DNA of 64,000 nucleotides. It comes from Solen grandis (Eukaryota > Mollusca > Bivalvia > Adapedonta > Solenidae). The notes beneath the pieces are model-generated. The model was not told the origin of the DNA, did no database searches, and saw nothing but the letters and a program-made list of their open reading frames with translations. Of the stretch, positions 13,201-25,600 are shown one piece after another. The translations under genes and the position numbers were made by a program. The stretch spans positions 38,784,815 through 38,848,814 of the forward strand of contig CM037794.1 of assembly GCA_021229015.1 (NCBI GenBank), given 5' to 3'. The number at the start of each line of letters is the position of its first letter. Positions within the stretch are counted from its first letter, which is position 1.

Positions 13201-13849
13201 TCACATAGTCTTGTTAATAAAGAACAGTATCTTCAACAACCTGAAGCAACTATAAAAACGCTGTTAAAGTAAGACATAGGCTAAATACGATCTAGAAAGA
13301 TCCCAGCTCATTATTTGGAAGAAGGCCTGATTAAAAGTTCTAAGCTAAAAATTCACCTCCTAAATCTTAGTTCCACTTTACTGGATTTTTCTAGGTTTAT
13401 ATTTGGTGTTACTGGAAGGTATCGAGACATCTTGAGGGTTAGGGGATGGTTGTGTCAATGAATCGGACGAAACTTCCCAAGGGGGAGATGAAGCAGAGTT
13501 TATAACTTTCTGAGAGGGAGACTGCGATAAATCAGCACTTGGCGCGGTTTCATTATCATTTACAGTTTTCATATAATATCTGGATTGTGGGCCTAAAAAC
13601 GATAAGATGGATGTCTAACTTTTGTTGGTCAGATCTTTCAAATTTTTTTTTTTTAGGCATTCTTGTTCTTTTCAGACGATATTCAATGCGTCTACCATAC
13701 GAAATTGAATGTAACATCTCGGACAAGCTTTTTTGTTATATTAACCGAGTGTTCCGACTGCGTAATTCTATATGGTTTAATAAGCGTCCAGGGAGGTGAT
13801 TCCAGTGAATCAGAGTGTCCACAAAGCATGAATTTTGATTTTGTTTAGA
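10256..13849. other. Pumilio intron, no gene recognised
   Basis: AT-rich intronic DNA with several homopolymer runs (C run near 11573, A run near 11981, C run near 12229). A serine/proline-rich open frame at 13378-13572 on the minus strand has no recognisable domain, and I do not call it a gene. Confidence 0.5.
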
Positions 13850-13975
13850 TTTTTATGGTATTTCTTAACTTTGATTTTGTTTAGATTTTTATGATTTCCA
13901 AACTTTTGATTTTGTTTAGATTTTTATGGTATTTCCAAACTTTGATTTTGTTTAGATTTTTCCAAACTTTTAGAA
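13850..13975 (+). repeat. Short tandem repeat, TTTGATTTTGTTTAGA units
   Basis: Four imperfect units containing TTTGATTTTGTTTAGATTTT, with variable 10-25 bp spacers. The following 13976-15280 is intronic, AT-rich, with no feature seen. Confidence 0.7.
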
Positions 13976-15280
13976 TTTTTGCAATTCTTTTAGGTCTGGT
14001 GAATTTCACAAAATCTGATGTTAGCAGTGTTGGAACTAACAGTTTCACTAGTATCATGACCCATTAATAGCAGATGTCAATAGATATAAAACTGCCTCAC
14101 TCTAATATTCCGCATAACAGCTGCAATAAATGCTTGGATCACAGAGCTACATTAAAAGACCCTCTAGGTCATTTAAATCTCTGCTTGGATGCATCCGTTC
14201 TTAATCGGAGCATGCTAATTTGCATATGTAAACAATAATTGAGGTTACCATAACAACACAGGTAAAGAACATCTAGCATGTTGGTAAGTGTATTTGCTGG
14301 TAATAGTTGTTTTAATTGTGTACAATGCATGTCACATGACTTAGTTATAAGTTACAGAAACTTCTGACTAGTCAAAAATTGTGATCACATATTAAAGGGT
14401 AAAAATAATGTGCAAGAAAATGGATATCAGCTTGAATAAGAATGCACGGTTAGTCATGTTAATTAAACATTTGGTTCGACTTTTAAAAGTGATTTTGTCA
14501 ACTCAAGACTAAAAATTTGAAAATAAACATATTTTTTCTCATACGATACCATCAAAACAATCTATCAAGAAAAGATATCAAAACGGTCTAAAACGACAGA
14601 CTTATTCCCTTATAAGACATCTGAAATTGTACAAGAACCTCATGGTAAGCATTGCAGTAAATGGATAGCATTTTTTTTTTCTTTTGGTGCTGATGGGCTT
14701 GGAGGCAGGAAATATAACTTATAATATTAACAACCTAATACAATGCGATTATCTGTATCATCAGGAGCATGTCTGGTTGATGTCTGACAGCACATTGTCT
14801 TGTTTGTTCAAAACAAAATTGTGACCTTAACTTTAACCAATTGCAAAATGGCATAATCCCCAGAAAAATAGTTCAATTCAGTTAATTACTTCATGCAAGG
14901 TAGCAAAAGTCAAGCAAGTTCTAACAAAATTCGTTGGAAATACATATGCTGCAATATTATTTTTTTCTATCCAGGTTGACTCATTCAAGTTTTGTTTTGT
15001 CATTTTGACTTGAGCTGTCAACATGTTTCAACTCTGAGACAGGCTGGCCCATTGCACTATATAGCATACTTTCTTAGTAAAATATGAAGTGCATTGCAAA
15101 AAATGCCAAAGAACTGTGAATCACTGTTAAAAATATAAAATGCATGAACAAAGGAAATCCAGCCAAAGGTCATGGTCACAAGACAGTGTGCAAAATGGAA
15201 GCTAATGGACAATGTGTCATCTAGACATAGCTAATTCACAACTGCAAATCATTCCAACACGTGCAAAACATGTGACTGAC

Positions 15281-15513
15281 CTGCTCTAAAACACTGTCAT
15301 CTCCAACTGCCCATTTCTTGTTAGAATAAGTGGCTGGGTCGTTTGCTTCTTGAGGTCGCTGGAAAAAGTAGCTTACACCTGCATCGTCTTTGGAAATGTT
15401 ACTTTGTCTCATATTCGCCATATTCCCATTTGACAACATTGGCCGACTGTCGTCCCACGAAGTTTCATTCATACTTGGTACAGGCATTTATCAAACATTC
15501 TTGAGTACGCGAC
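15281..15513 (-). CDS. Pumilio homolog, first coding exon
   Basis: The start ATG is at 15487-15485. The exon encodes 69 codons and ends VLEQ in phase 0 before the donor GTCAGT. The segment DDAGVSYFFQRPQE and the later KKWAVGDD match the conserved N-terminal box of animal Pumilio proteins (DDA-x2-YFFQR, then a basic-W-x2-GD motif). Upstream of the ATG there is a strong polypyrimidine tract and a TTTAG acceptor next to 15513. The exon therefore seems to begin about 26 nt before the ATG, with a separate 5' UTR exon further right. Confidence 0.85.
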
Positions 15514-15749
15514 CTAAACGGGAGAAAAAGGGGAAAATATCAAGGTAATTGGCTGTTTATCGAGAATAATGGCGGGAGTGGAATAAACATTCGAGACGAA
15601 CACATTTGAAAAAGGATTTACTCAGACCTTGCCGAAGAAAAAGGAAATATTAAAGCATGAGAATTAAGATAAAACACGTAACATTAAAAAGCATTAGAAA
15701 AATATAGCGGACAGGTAATGCAATTACCGTGATGGTTGCGGATATTTCT

Positions 15750-15850
15750 AACCCATTCATTCCCAGTATCCGATCACAGTAGACATTTTGTCTTCGAAAT
15801 GAATTGTGGGTAGCATGTGCCAGACAGTGACGTCATTCTGCGCGAAACTT
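15750..15850 (-). promoter_or_regulatory. Probable Pumilio promoter/first-exon region
   Basis: This stretch lies 240-340 bp upstream of the first coding exon and is richer in CpG than its surroundings. It contains a full CRE site TGACGTCA at 15828-15835 and the sequence GAATTGTGGGTAG. I infer a promoter or 5' UTR exon from position and motifs; no transcription start is visible. Confidence 0.4.
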
Positions 15851-16949
15851 GAAGTTTGGGAATTTCCCATACGAAAAGTAGGTCAAATTTATTGACATAA
15901 TTGTCCTTTATTAAATGTGGACAGTCTTTTTATAATTATTAATTTAAATTTCATAATAGAACATTAAATTCCACTGTTTTCATGAACGAAAACGTTGAGC
16001 ACACACAGTAGTTAGAAAACCAGTAGCCTATACAAAATTTTAAGGAGTGGCTATTTCAATATTTTATAAGGCCAAACTTTCCCATATAGGAGTTTCTAGA
16101 TCATTTTGACATTATCACGTTTTCTCTTACAGATTGATTACTGCAACCACCTATTATAACAATTTTTGTTTCTTTGCACGAGTTGTTAACCACTGGAACA
16201 ACCTAGCTAGGTCTGTCAACAGATCCAGTACAACGGTAGTTGTTCCATCTGTGACCTATCATTACCGCCCATTATTACCTCCTTTTATGCATGCATTTAC
16301 ATGTGAGTGGCTATGGCATGCACTTGCTACGGCAACCATTTCAGCACGCAGGGTGTATGATTATTTCCAATCCAACAGTGTGTGAATTTTACACCAGCAT
16401 GTAGATTAGGTCTTTGTTGAGAGCTCGTTGATTTGTTACACAACAAAAATAATCGAAGATAGATCAATCTAAAGTGAAATCATATTCTAATCCATTTGAG
16501 TAACATACACATATTCATGTGAGAGTGTAATATGTAATAATAATTTCATCATGTCTTAAATATTTATGAGTCATTTAGACTGACTTATACGATAGGTCTG
16601 ATATCTAACCTGATCCAGATTCAAACTCAGATTTTAATCCTTTTTTTTTTTGAGCTCCCTACATGGGCTAGATTATTAACCCCAATTATTGTTCCCATAA
16701 TACAAAATTTTCATGTGATGTCATTGGCACTGATCATGCAGACACCCTTTGGCAGCCATTTTGTATTGTAATACAGGGTCTCTGTATATACATAGTATGA
16801 AGAGATCCTGGGTAATACAAATAAGTTAGAGTAGACAAAAATCTGAGAATACTTGTTGATTTCAAATCACCACTGTACTTTTTCAGTTAACTTACTAGAA
16901 TCTATTTCTTATTGAACAGCTGTAATGAATCATTTTAATTATGAAACAA
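15851..16949. other. Intergenic stretch, nothing firmly recognised
   Basis: Upstream of the Pumilio-like gene. A plus-strand frame at 16134-16385 contains FFARVVNHWNNL, which loosely resembles the C-terminal tail of some LINE reverse transcriptases, but it is too short to call. Confidence 0.4.
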
Positions 16950-18080
16950 AACAAGAGCTGTCAGAGGACAGCACGCTCGACTATTCAAAATGCTTGTTGG
17001 TAAATCAAATGAAATCATTTTAAATTCTTGCCCTTCATAGTAATAGTAAAAAATGATATACCTTGATAGCCTGATACCCTTTAATATATTTATGATCCCA
17101 TGCCTAGTTACTGAGACATAAGCACAATAACACTGTGCATGCAAAACTTAAACCAAAAATCCAAGTTAGAAAAGGGCCATAATTTGCATCAGTCCAAAAG
17201 TTATCCTCCTGTTTTCTGATGCCCTTGAAGACACACCTTAACTTTCTAGTCAATTCCACAAGCAATTTCTGAGATATAAGGTAGATAGTACCTTGCATGC
17301 AAAACTTTAACCAAAATTTCTAAGTTAAAAAAGGGGCCATAACTTGTAATATATTCCATCAAAAGTTATCTACCATGAAAGTATGATACCCCTAAATGTA
17401 TTAAAGATGTTTCAAATCAAAAGAATGCCTCGATACTGAGATATTAGCATGAAAGTACCTTGCATGCAAAACTTTAACCAAAATTTCTAAGTTAAAAAGG
17501 GGCAATACTTTGTAACAAATCCTATCAAGAGTTATCTACCATGAAAGTATGATACCCCTAAACATATTAAAGATGTTTCAAATCAATCGCATGCTTGATA
17601 CTGAGATATAAGCATGAGAGTATCTTGCATGCAAAACTTTAACCAAAATTTCTAAGTTAAAAAGGGGCCATAATTTGTGATATATTCCATCAAGAGTTAT
17701 CTACCTTGGTTGTATGATGCCCCTAAACATATTCATAAACTTTCAAGTCAATACCATGAATGGTTATTGAGATACAAACTAGATAGTAGCTTGCACGCAA
17801 AACTTTAACCAAATTTTCTATTGCATGCAAAACTTTAACTAAAATTTCTAAGTTAAAAAGGGGCCATAATTTGTGATATATTCCATCAAGAGTTATCTAC
17901 CTTGGTTGTCTGATGCCCCTGAACATATTTATAAACTTTCAAGTCAATACCATAAATGGTTATTGAGATATAAGGTTGATAGTAACTTGCACGCAAAACT
18001 TTAACCAAAAGCTGCAACACCGACGCCGACGCCAGGGTGACTACAATAGCTCTCATATTCTACGAATAGTCGAGCTAAAA
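16950..18080 (+). repeat. Dispersed repeat with internal tandem units
   Basis: It starts ACAAGAGCTGTCAGAGGACA with GCTCGACTATT and ends with the complement AATAGTCGAGC, so it has short terminal inverted repeats. Between them, blocks of about 160-190 bp recur with AAAACTTTAACCAAAATTTC and AAAAGGGGCCATAA motifs. No coding capacity. Confidence 0.65.
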
Positions 18081-18307
18081 AATGCAAAAGCTTTATAACC
18101 AAAAGTTTAACTGTTTATTTTGTTTAAGGGTGAACCCATACTTTTTTTCTTTAATGTGCATTTATTTTTGTGCATGTATCCATATAAGTAAAACTTTGTG
18201 ATGATGCATACATTTTAATATTTGGAGAAGAAGTGATGGAATTAAAAGAAAAGAAAATTTCTGTTTCTATGTTATTCTTACAAAACCCCTTGAATTTACT
18301 ATTCAAA

Positions 18308-18405
18308 ATGTGGCTGCCAAGTGTAGGTATATTCACTAATGTGGCTGCCAAGTGTAGGGATATTCACTAATGTGGCTGCCAAGTGTAGGGATATTCACTA
18401 ATGTG
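18308..18405 (+). repeat. 31-bp tandem repeat, three copies
   Basis: Units starting ATGTGGCTGCCAAGTGTAGG begin at 18308, 18339 and 18370, with a broken fourth at 18401. Confidence 0.8.
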
Positions 18406-18825
18406 GGAACTATGTATGAGTTGTGGAAGTCTCACTGCCCCCAAGTTCAGAGTATACTTCATATTTAAGATGAATTGTTGTTGTTGTGTTGAGTTTCTCA
18501 GTGTTTCTTCCAGAGCATGTTTTTGCATTTTTGAAGCTCTTTTTTTCGACTTTGAAACAATGAAATTTGGTCTGTGCATTTTCCGTGACACAGGTTTTTA
18601 TTCATTGCCAATTAATACAAAGCCAAAGACCCTTTCATTAATGCTACTTGAAAAAAACAGCTGTAAAGAAAATTTAGGGTATGACCCTCTTAATTTTCAA
18701 ATGACCCCCAATTTCTGATACAGGGGGTCAAACATGACCCCTTAAAAATCAGAGCAGCAAGAAACACTGTACAACAACAGTATCTCTATCATTTTGCAGA
18801 ATCTTGCTTATTACAAATAGAGGAA

Positions 18826-18880
18826 GCTTGCAGTGCCTACTGCAAGCCAGCTGGAAGGCTTCCTCACATGAAAATTGCAA
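18826..18880 (-). repeat. SINE core fragment
   Basis: On the minus strand this contains CATGTGAGGAAGCCTTCCAG followed by TGGCTTGC. This is the same conserved core seen in the full SINE at 30408-30625. The rest of 18081-19507 shows nothing else. Confidence 0.5.
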
Positions 18881-19507
18881 GTGACAAACCTACAATGTTT
18901 AGAAGCTAAATGATGTCTGAGACTGCTCATGATCTGCTGATGTTATATGTCAGCAAAACTGAAGCTGGTATTTTTTTTGATGATTCAAGGACCATACATC
19001 TAAACCTACCATTCTATATGCTGGTAGGAAGGAAATTCAAAGGGCTGTAACTCCAGTATATGTGGTAACAGCAAAATTCCAAAGCCACAAGCACATCTTC
19101 ACATGTAGGTTGTTTCGTGTAAATCCCAGCAAAATTGTAGAAGGACTTACCCACACAAGATTTATTCCCCTTTATATTCAATTCAGGAAGGAATTTTAAA
19201 GGGGCATAACTTCTGTAATAGTTGGTTATTCACAATATCCCTTGGTTGGCTGGATTCCAGGAAAGTTTCAGCAAAGTTGGTGAAAAACTGTCTACGGACA
19301 GAGAGCTGGATGGATGGACAACCTGGTTTCAGTATACCTCCTGCCATAACTTTGTTGCATATTTGGAGGGTATAATTATAAAACATTATATTCACCAAAC
19401 AGCTCTGGAATTTATATTTAAACTTATATTGCTTTTAAGCACTAGTATCCCTACATCCAACTTTGTCTTCATGTAATGTGAGTGAAGGACAGCACATGTA
19501 CAAGACA

Positions 19508-19748
19508 TTAACCCTTTCCCTCATATAGACTCATTTTGACGCCCTCAATAGGTATCACATAAAGCCTGATCTGCAGAAAACCACAGTTAAACGGTACCAA
19601 ATTTAATTATAAAGTCCTCATTTCCAGACTACTGAGGAGCAGCGAACAGCATAAAACCTGATCAGCCTGCGAGTGACTCGCAGGCTGATCTGGTTTTATG
19701 CTGTTCGCATAGGTCTTTTCATGGTGTCCTCTATGAGGGAAAGGGTTA
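19508..19748 (+). mobile_element. TTAA-flanked palindromic MITE, copy 4
   Basis: A full copy with TTAA on both sides and an almost perfect central palindrome (CCTGCGAGTGACTCGCAGG). It lies between the Pumilio-like and TSP1 genes. Confidence 0.8.
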
Positions 19749-20413
19749 AGAAAAAAAGTAATGGAACAGGATGTGTAAGGTTCCTATAGAAGCTTACCCA
19801 ACAAAGATAGACTGGGTTAGGGAGAATTTATTTATTTGTTCTCTAAAGACCATTATATACCAACAGTGCTGTATCAATTTTCCAAAACAATTTTATCCAC
19901 CTTTTTCCTGCGGACATCATCGTTGCTAAGGGGTGGAACTGGTTTTGAATGTAAATTAAAATTGGTAATATGATAACAGAACTGGTATCAGAAATTTCAT
20001 AAAATAACAAAACTCAGATTTTCAACATATTTGTTTTTATTCAAATCTGTTTGATAATATGCAATGCATTTGATTAAAACTCAACAAATGGGCATGAATA
20101 GGCAATTTTAACTTATTTCTTTTAATGTTGATTGGGAAACAAGTTCTTACAACTGATACTAGACCCTACATATGGTTCCTGGGTTGGACCAGTACTTTGC
20201 ACCTGAGGAGGTCATGGAAATTCTTGAATCAAATTAAATTAGATTTAACTGAATATGTATAAACCTGCAACCTTCAGTTCTGCATTAATAAACACTATCT
20301 ATGAACATGAGTAGTAAATATTGCCACTTTGATATGGGGCATATGTGAAGCAACTAGCATAAATTGGTTTTAAGGTAATCCATCCATCATTGAATTATAA
20401 TTACAGTCCTTCA

Positions 20414-20616
20414 AATGATTAAAAAGACTTCAGTGCAGATGCAAGCATGCATTGACTTGGAGTTATAGGCTCTTTTGCACAATGATTAAAAAGACTTCAG
20501 TGCAGATGCAAGCATCCATTGACTTGGAGTTATAGGCTCTTTTGCACAATGATTAAAAAGACTTCAGTGCAGATGCAAGCATCCATTGACTTGGGAGTTA
20601 TAGGCTCTTTTGCACA
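20414..20616 (+). repeat. 67-bp tandem repeat, three copies
   Basis: Units starting AATGATTAAAAAGACTTCAG begin at 20414, 20481 and 20548 and are nearly identical, which suggests recent duplication. The surrounding 19749-21138 is otherwise featureless intergenic DNA. Confidence 0.85.
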
Positions 20617-21138
20617 AAGTCTATAAAAGGCTTGCACTTACTATAAAATTCTCATGATCACTTAATGGACCATGATCACAATTCAATGATAGATGGATTA
20701 CCTTAATTGACTGATCACTGAATCACATCCTATATTAAAGAATAACTGCTAAAAGCCATTAAAGACAAGTCTTGACAACTCAGACACCCACAGATTTAAA
20801 AAAACAAAACATCTCAGATATATTTTAGCAAGGTGGCCTGAGTTAATTCAGCAATTTCTAGCAGTTTTACACTTCCTCTTTCCTTTCAAATGAACACTTG
20901 TAGACATGATTTTGTCACACACATACATTGTAGTTGACTGATAGAAGTAAATCAACAGAACCAATGTTAACACATATATTGCACATTAAATTTACCATAA
21001 AAAAGTAAAACAATAAAGTGGGACAACTAGATAAATATCTGCAGTGTAGATCCATTATTACACTCCATTATAACACGAAAGGCAATACAACATAGTCCAA
21101 AAGTGGACCCCAAATTTTTATTTTGTGGTTTGATTACT

Positions 21139-21238
21139 NNNNNNNNNNNNNNNNNNNNNNNNNNNNNNNNNNNNNNNNNNNNNNNNNNNNNNNNNNNNNN
21201 NNNNNNNNNNNNNNNNNNNNNNNNNNNNNNNNNNNNNN
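21139..21238. other. Assembly gap (100 N)
   Basis: Exactly 100 undetermined bases, the usual placeholder for a gap of unknown size. Any frames crossing it are meaningless. Confidence 0.95.
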
Positions 21239-21292
21239 TAAGTTTTCTTAATTTCCACGCAGATGTCGCTACAGTCGAAGTAGCACAGGTTT

Positions 21293-22572
21293 AAACAAGA
21301 GCACCGCATGCGGACGCCAACGCTCGTCTGTTTTTGCCAACGTTACATATTTTTGTTAAACATTTAAACAAGTTGACCTTGAAAAATCACAACTAAAACC
21401 GTAAGCCTTTAAATGCAAAGTTGGAGTATCATACCCTTTAAATTTGACCTTTGACCTTGAAAGATGACCTTGACCTATGCATGGAATAGAATGTATACAA
21501 CACAAAGACGTAAAATATTAAATAAAAAATCACAATTGCTAATCCATTGAGTTTTTGGTAATCAACAAAAAACTTTATGACATTTAAAAAATGCTCTCCT
21601 TTAATCTGCCTAAAGATCATGACCAAAATCACACCTGCACAGGTTCCTATGATGACAAACCAGTATACAAAGTTTTTATAAAGAAAATATTGAAAAATGA
21701 CAAAGAAATATCTATTTTAAAACTTGTCCAGAGTTATGTCGATAGAAAAAATATTGAGGTATGTTTGAATTACCCTTGTCAAGATGAAATGCATACCAAA
21801 TATAAAAAATGTATGTCAAATGGGCCAACGTTAAAGTTTTTTTATTAACATTTCAAAATAGGTCAAAGTTCAAGGTCAAAAGTCCAAAAGTATAACTCTG
21901 GAGGAAAGGTCTACATCAGAATAGGTCAAAGGTCAAGGTCAAGGTCGATAGATAAAATGTTGAGGTATATCTGAATAGCCCTTGCAAAGATGAATATGCA
22001 TACCAATAATAAAAGTTGTATGTTAAATAGTAAAGAAATAACGACCAACGTTAAAGTTTTTTGTTAAACATTTCAAAAATATGTCAAATTTCAAAGGTCA
22101 AGGTCAAACGTGTAACATTAATGGAAAGGTCTTGCCACAAGGAATTCACATGTGAAATATCAGTGCCCTGTTGACAACGGTTCTGAAATGACAGGCATTT
22201 TAAAGTTTTCAAAAGTTACAGCAAAAAAAGGTCAAAGGTCAAGGTCGATTGATGAAATTCACATGTGAAATATTAGTGCATTGTTGATAACAGTTTTGAA
22301 ATGAAAGGCATTTCAAAATTTTCAAACCTTTCAGAAAAATAAGGTCAAAGATCAAGGTCAAGGTCAATAGGTGAAATATTTGCATATGTCTGGATAGGTC
22401 TTGTCAAGATGAATATGCATACCAGAAATGAAACTTGTATATTGAATAATAGAGAAGTAATGTCCAACGTTAGGATTCAAGAAGACGACGACGTCTGACG
22501 ACGACAACGCGGACGCCGGAGTTTCGACAATAGCTCGTTTTTTTTTCTTTCTTTGAAAAACAGACGAGCTAA
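21293..22572 (+). repeat. Dispersed repeat with GCTCGTCTGTTTTT ends
   Basis: The left end ACAAGAGCACCGCATGCGGA with GCTCGTCTGTTTTT and the right end AAAAACAGACGAGC are complementary. The interior has many AAGGTCAAGGTCAAGGTC motifs and repeated blocks. It is the same style as 16950-18080 but a different family. Confidence 0.6.
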
Positions 22573-23870
22573 ATATGATAAAAACTGCATATATATATTA
22601 GTCCAAAGAGTAAAGTTTACCTACGGTAAAGTTTAGATGTGTTTTCATGAGATTTGAAGCAGAATCATTTAATGCATCTTTCTACCGTGAGCTTTCCTCG
22701 AAAATCAAATTCAGTTTTTCATATTCACAGAAATTGTATATTTCCCATAGACTTCAATGTTAACTTAAATAAAGATTATCTCTCCTACGTCTAATAAAAC
22801 CTTGAAAAACTCTCGGTAAAACATTTTTATTTTTGGATTTCTTCAAAGTGACAACGTTTCATAGAAATATTTCCATCCAGTTGCAAGATATGGAATATGG
22901 GTATAAGGGGTGTTATACCTTAAAGATTAGGATTTCGTCGTACTATTGAACCATTTAACACATAGGTCAACTTTAAATTATATGACTTTTCTGCGAGTTA
23001 AAAATACATGATTTAGTTATAAAAAGTTTTTTTAGTTCTTAATTCACTGTATTTTACACTGTCCATTACAGGAATCTTAAAAGCTGACCAGTAAATTTGT
23101 TGGTTCGAAACAATTTTTGGCGAAAAGATTTGATTTGAACATTGGTCCCACCATTGCGCCTTTTCCACTTCTGTGGCAATTCGGGAAGCGATGATTCTCC
23201 ACTGCAAAATTTTTAAACCACATGTTGCACACTGTTTCGTGTGTGCATTCCGGCTTAAAATTCGTAGTTGGCAAACTCCACGCTGTGATCTCCCTTACAC
23301 GTTCTCTCCAACTGTAAGGGGAGTTAATACTACGTGGAGTTTGCGTTGTTGGTACCAGCGAGCTTTTAAGGGACATAATTATAGAGGATATGTATACACC
23401 CTTTCTCATTAAAATCAGATTCAGTATATTTATTCATATTCGCTAACTCAATCTGTCCACATCGTGCAGAAGGTCGTCTCAGATTGACCTTTGTGTAAGC
23501 CAATCATATCGGCGCCTACAAAATCGTTAGGTATAACCAGGAGAAGTAACCGCATTAATATATATGAAAAAAATAAAAGGTGGTATCATATTGGGAGAAC
23601 TACCACATAGTCCCGAGACCTTTGGTTTGATATCCGTAATAAAGTTGTTTAGTAATTTTAGCAGCTGTTGAGACATCCATTGGAATTCTTTACCGAAGTC
23701 ATTTTGAAACGCGCTATTTAACTGGTTTAAAATCAAGCACTTGTTTATGCATATAAATTACTTCAAAGATCATTCTGTCGTGACCTTTAATGCGATATCG
23801 TGGATAGTAGAGAAGCGCAAATAAGGATATGATTTTAATGAGATTGGTATGTATACACCGTCATGTTTAC
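22573..23870. other. Intergenic/3' flank of TSP1 gene
   Basis: It contains a small inverted repeat, CAAACTCCACG at 23272 and CGTGGAGTTTG at 23333. A minus-strand frame at 23527-23736 could be a terminal exon of the TSP1 gene, but no domain supports it. Confidence 0.35.
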
Positions 23871-24044
23871 CCGGGCAGATTGTGGGGACACTGCATGTGC
23901 CTTGATCTTTGTCTAGACCCCCACAGTCCTTCCCTCCCCCGTGCGGAGTGGGGTTGCTGCACGTGCGGGTTCGGAAGTTGGTTCCGTTCCCACATGTCAC
24001 CGAACATTCGCCGTATGATCCCCAAGTGCTCCAGCCTCCATCCA
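23871..24044 (-). CDS. TSP1-repeat exon (most 3' seen)
   Basis: A 174-bp phase-1 exon (acceptor TATACAG, donor GTAAAC). It encodes one thrombospondin type-1 repeat with the W-x2-W tract (DGGWSTWGSYGECSVTCGNG) and the later RTRTCSNP and ICPG cysteines. TSP1 repeats are extracellular adhesion modules with three disulfides and often C-mannosylated tryptophans. Phase-1 borders allow tandem repeats to be added without shifting frame. It belongs to the same minus-strand gene as the TSP1 exons up to 59637. The full protein type (hemicentin-like, coadhesin-like or other) cannot be told from these repeats alone. Confidence 0.88.
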
Positions 24045-24879
24045 CTGTATATAAAGAGCACACATATTTCATATAATGATGCAACTTTAAAACTATATAT
24101 GCTGTATATCTACAGTTGTAAATGTGCATGTTCGTCTGTATGCTGTTACATCTGTCAAGGAAAAGGGTGTTTTGACCTTGAGTGTATGCACGCTATATTT
24201 CATAATCCTAAAAATGATGACAGAGGAAATTTGATGATTTTTCGTGATATCCTATAGTGTAGTATTTTCTTACAGGTGTGGAAAACACGCATAAAACTAA
24301 TATTCTTACGAGTTGCAAAGCCATAACAGAAAAATAGAAAATATTTATTACTAAAAGTTTAAGAAATTACGATTTAACTAGGATCAACATAGGATATTGT
24401 TGCGATCAAAGCGTAATTAAAAAGAAAACTGTCAGTTGCAAGTTCAAAAACACATTCATAGCATTATTTTTTTCTTAAAATAAGTTTACAAAAATGATGT
24501 TTAAATACGAATCTAAGTAAATGATAAAGTAAATACAAAATGCCAAGATGCAAATTCCGGAAAAGCTAATGATATATGCGCAATTACTTAAGTGTCTTCC
24601 CCTGATCCTGGTACAATTTACAAAATAACATAATTATAATTATCATGGTGTTCTCTAAATATCCCACAGATGATTAAAGTCAAAATTTTGGTAACACGAA
24701 TTCAATTTTCTAATCCTCTATCATATCCTCTCCCCATTTAAAGTCAAAACAAAGTCCTAGACTAGTAAACAATATTCTGGTATAATAAGCAATCATAACA
24801 GTGATCCAATACTCCCTGGAAATTTCTAGATCTATCTCCAAGACATTTGAAAATGGGGTGCTAATATCAGATATAAAGC

Positions 24880-25010
24880 GTTGTCACATCGTATATAGCT
24901 CGAGCCGTATACAGCTTATGCGTGAGCTGTACTCGTCGTCTATAAAACCGTATACAGCTTACACCGAATACAGCTCACCGTAAGCTGTAGACGTCAAGAT
25001 GCTGCATGAC
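24880..25010. repeat. Cluster of AGCTGTATACGG-type inverted motifs
   Basis: GTATATAGCTC, CCGTATACAGCTTA and GAGCTGTACTCGTC-type motifs recur in both orientations. A matching cluster lies at 25795-25900. These may be the two ends of one element of about 1 kb, but no target duplication is clear. Confidence 0.4.
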
Positions 25011-25019
25011 GACGTATAT

Positions 25020-25600
25020 AGCTCATTTCTGAAAGATGATGGTGATCATCATCATTATCGTCGTCAGCAGCAGAAGCATAATCGCCATCAACACAGTGTT
25101 GCGAATTAATGTATTTGTTGTTGTTGCTATCAATGTTGCTGCTACTGTAGTTGTAGAGGTAGGTCTGAAGTGTGTCTGTTTGTATGTCCGTCCGCCCGTC
25201 CATCTGTTCGATCGTCCTTTAATCACAGTAACGTTTCATTAGAAAAATTACGTCTCATAATTTTACCGTTGATTTATAGCATTTTAAGGGGTTGGGTGGG
25301 AGGGGGGTGGGGCTCAGTTTACTTCACATGGGGGAAGGATCATAATACTATGACAGGATTGGGTCGGGGTGGGGGGGGGGGGGGGGGGGGGGGTAGGGGA
25401 CAGAACCCACAATCACCCTTTCCTGAGGCGGACGCTCTAGCCACTGGACCACCGTGGACAGTAATAAAGCTACCTTCATAAAAAATATTTTATTATTATT
25501 GTCATTATCATTATTATCATTGCTACTAACACTACGACTACAGTTCTACTACTACTGCCACTGCTACAGTTACTGTGTTACAGTACTAGATCTACTTCTG
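25020..25600. repeat. Low-complexity trinucleotide tracts and G run
   Basis: It holds GAT/CATCAT and GTTGTT tracts near 25030-25160, a run of about 24 G near 25370-25393, and ATTATT/ACTACT tracts near 25480-25560. The longer frames here are composition artefacts. The remaining intron 25901-27032 shows nothing firm. Confidence 0.6.

Noticed and set aside
13378..13848. Serine/proline-rich frame and neighbours as a gene
   Set aside because: No domain, no clear splice borders, and the frames overlap on opposite strands. Likely intronic noise or a decayed copy.
16134..16385. Possible LINE C-terminal tail (FFARVVNHWNNL)
   Set aside because: Too short and isolated. No other LINE motif nearby.
21103..21309. 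Frames crossing the N run
   Set aside because: They translate undetermined bases and have no meaning.
25170..25481. Glycine-rich open frame
   Set aside because: It is produced by the G run and low-complexity DNA.
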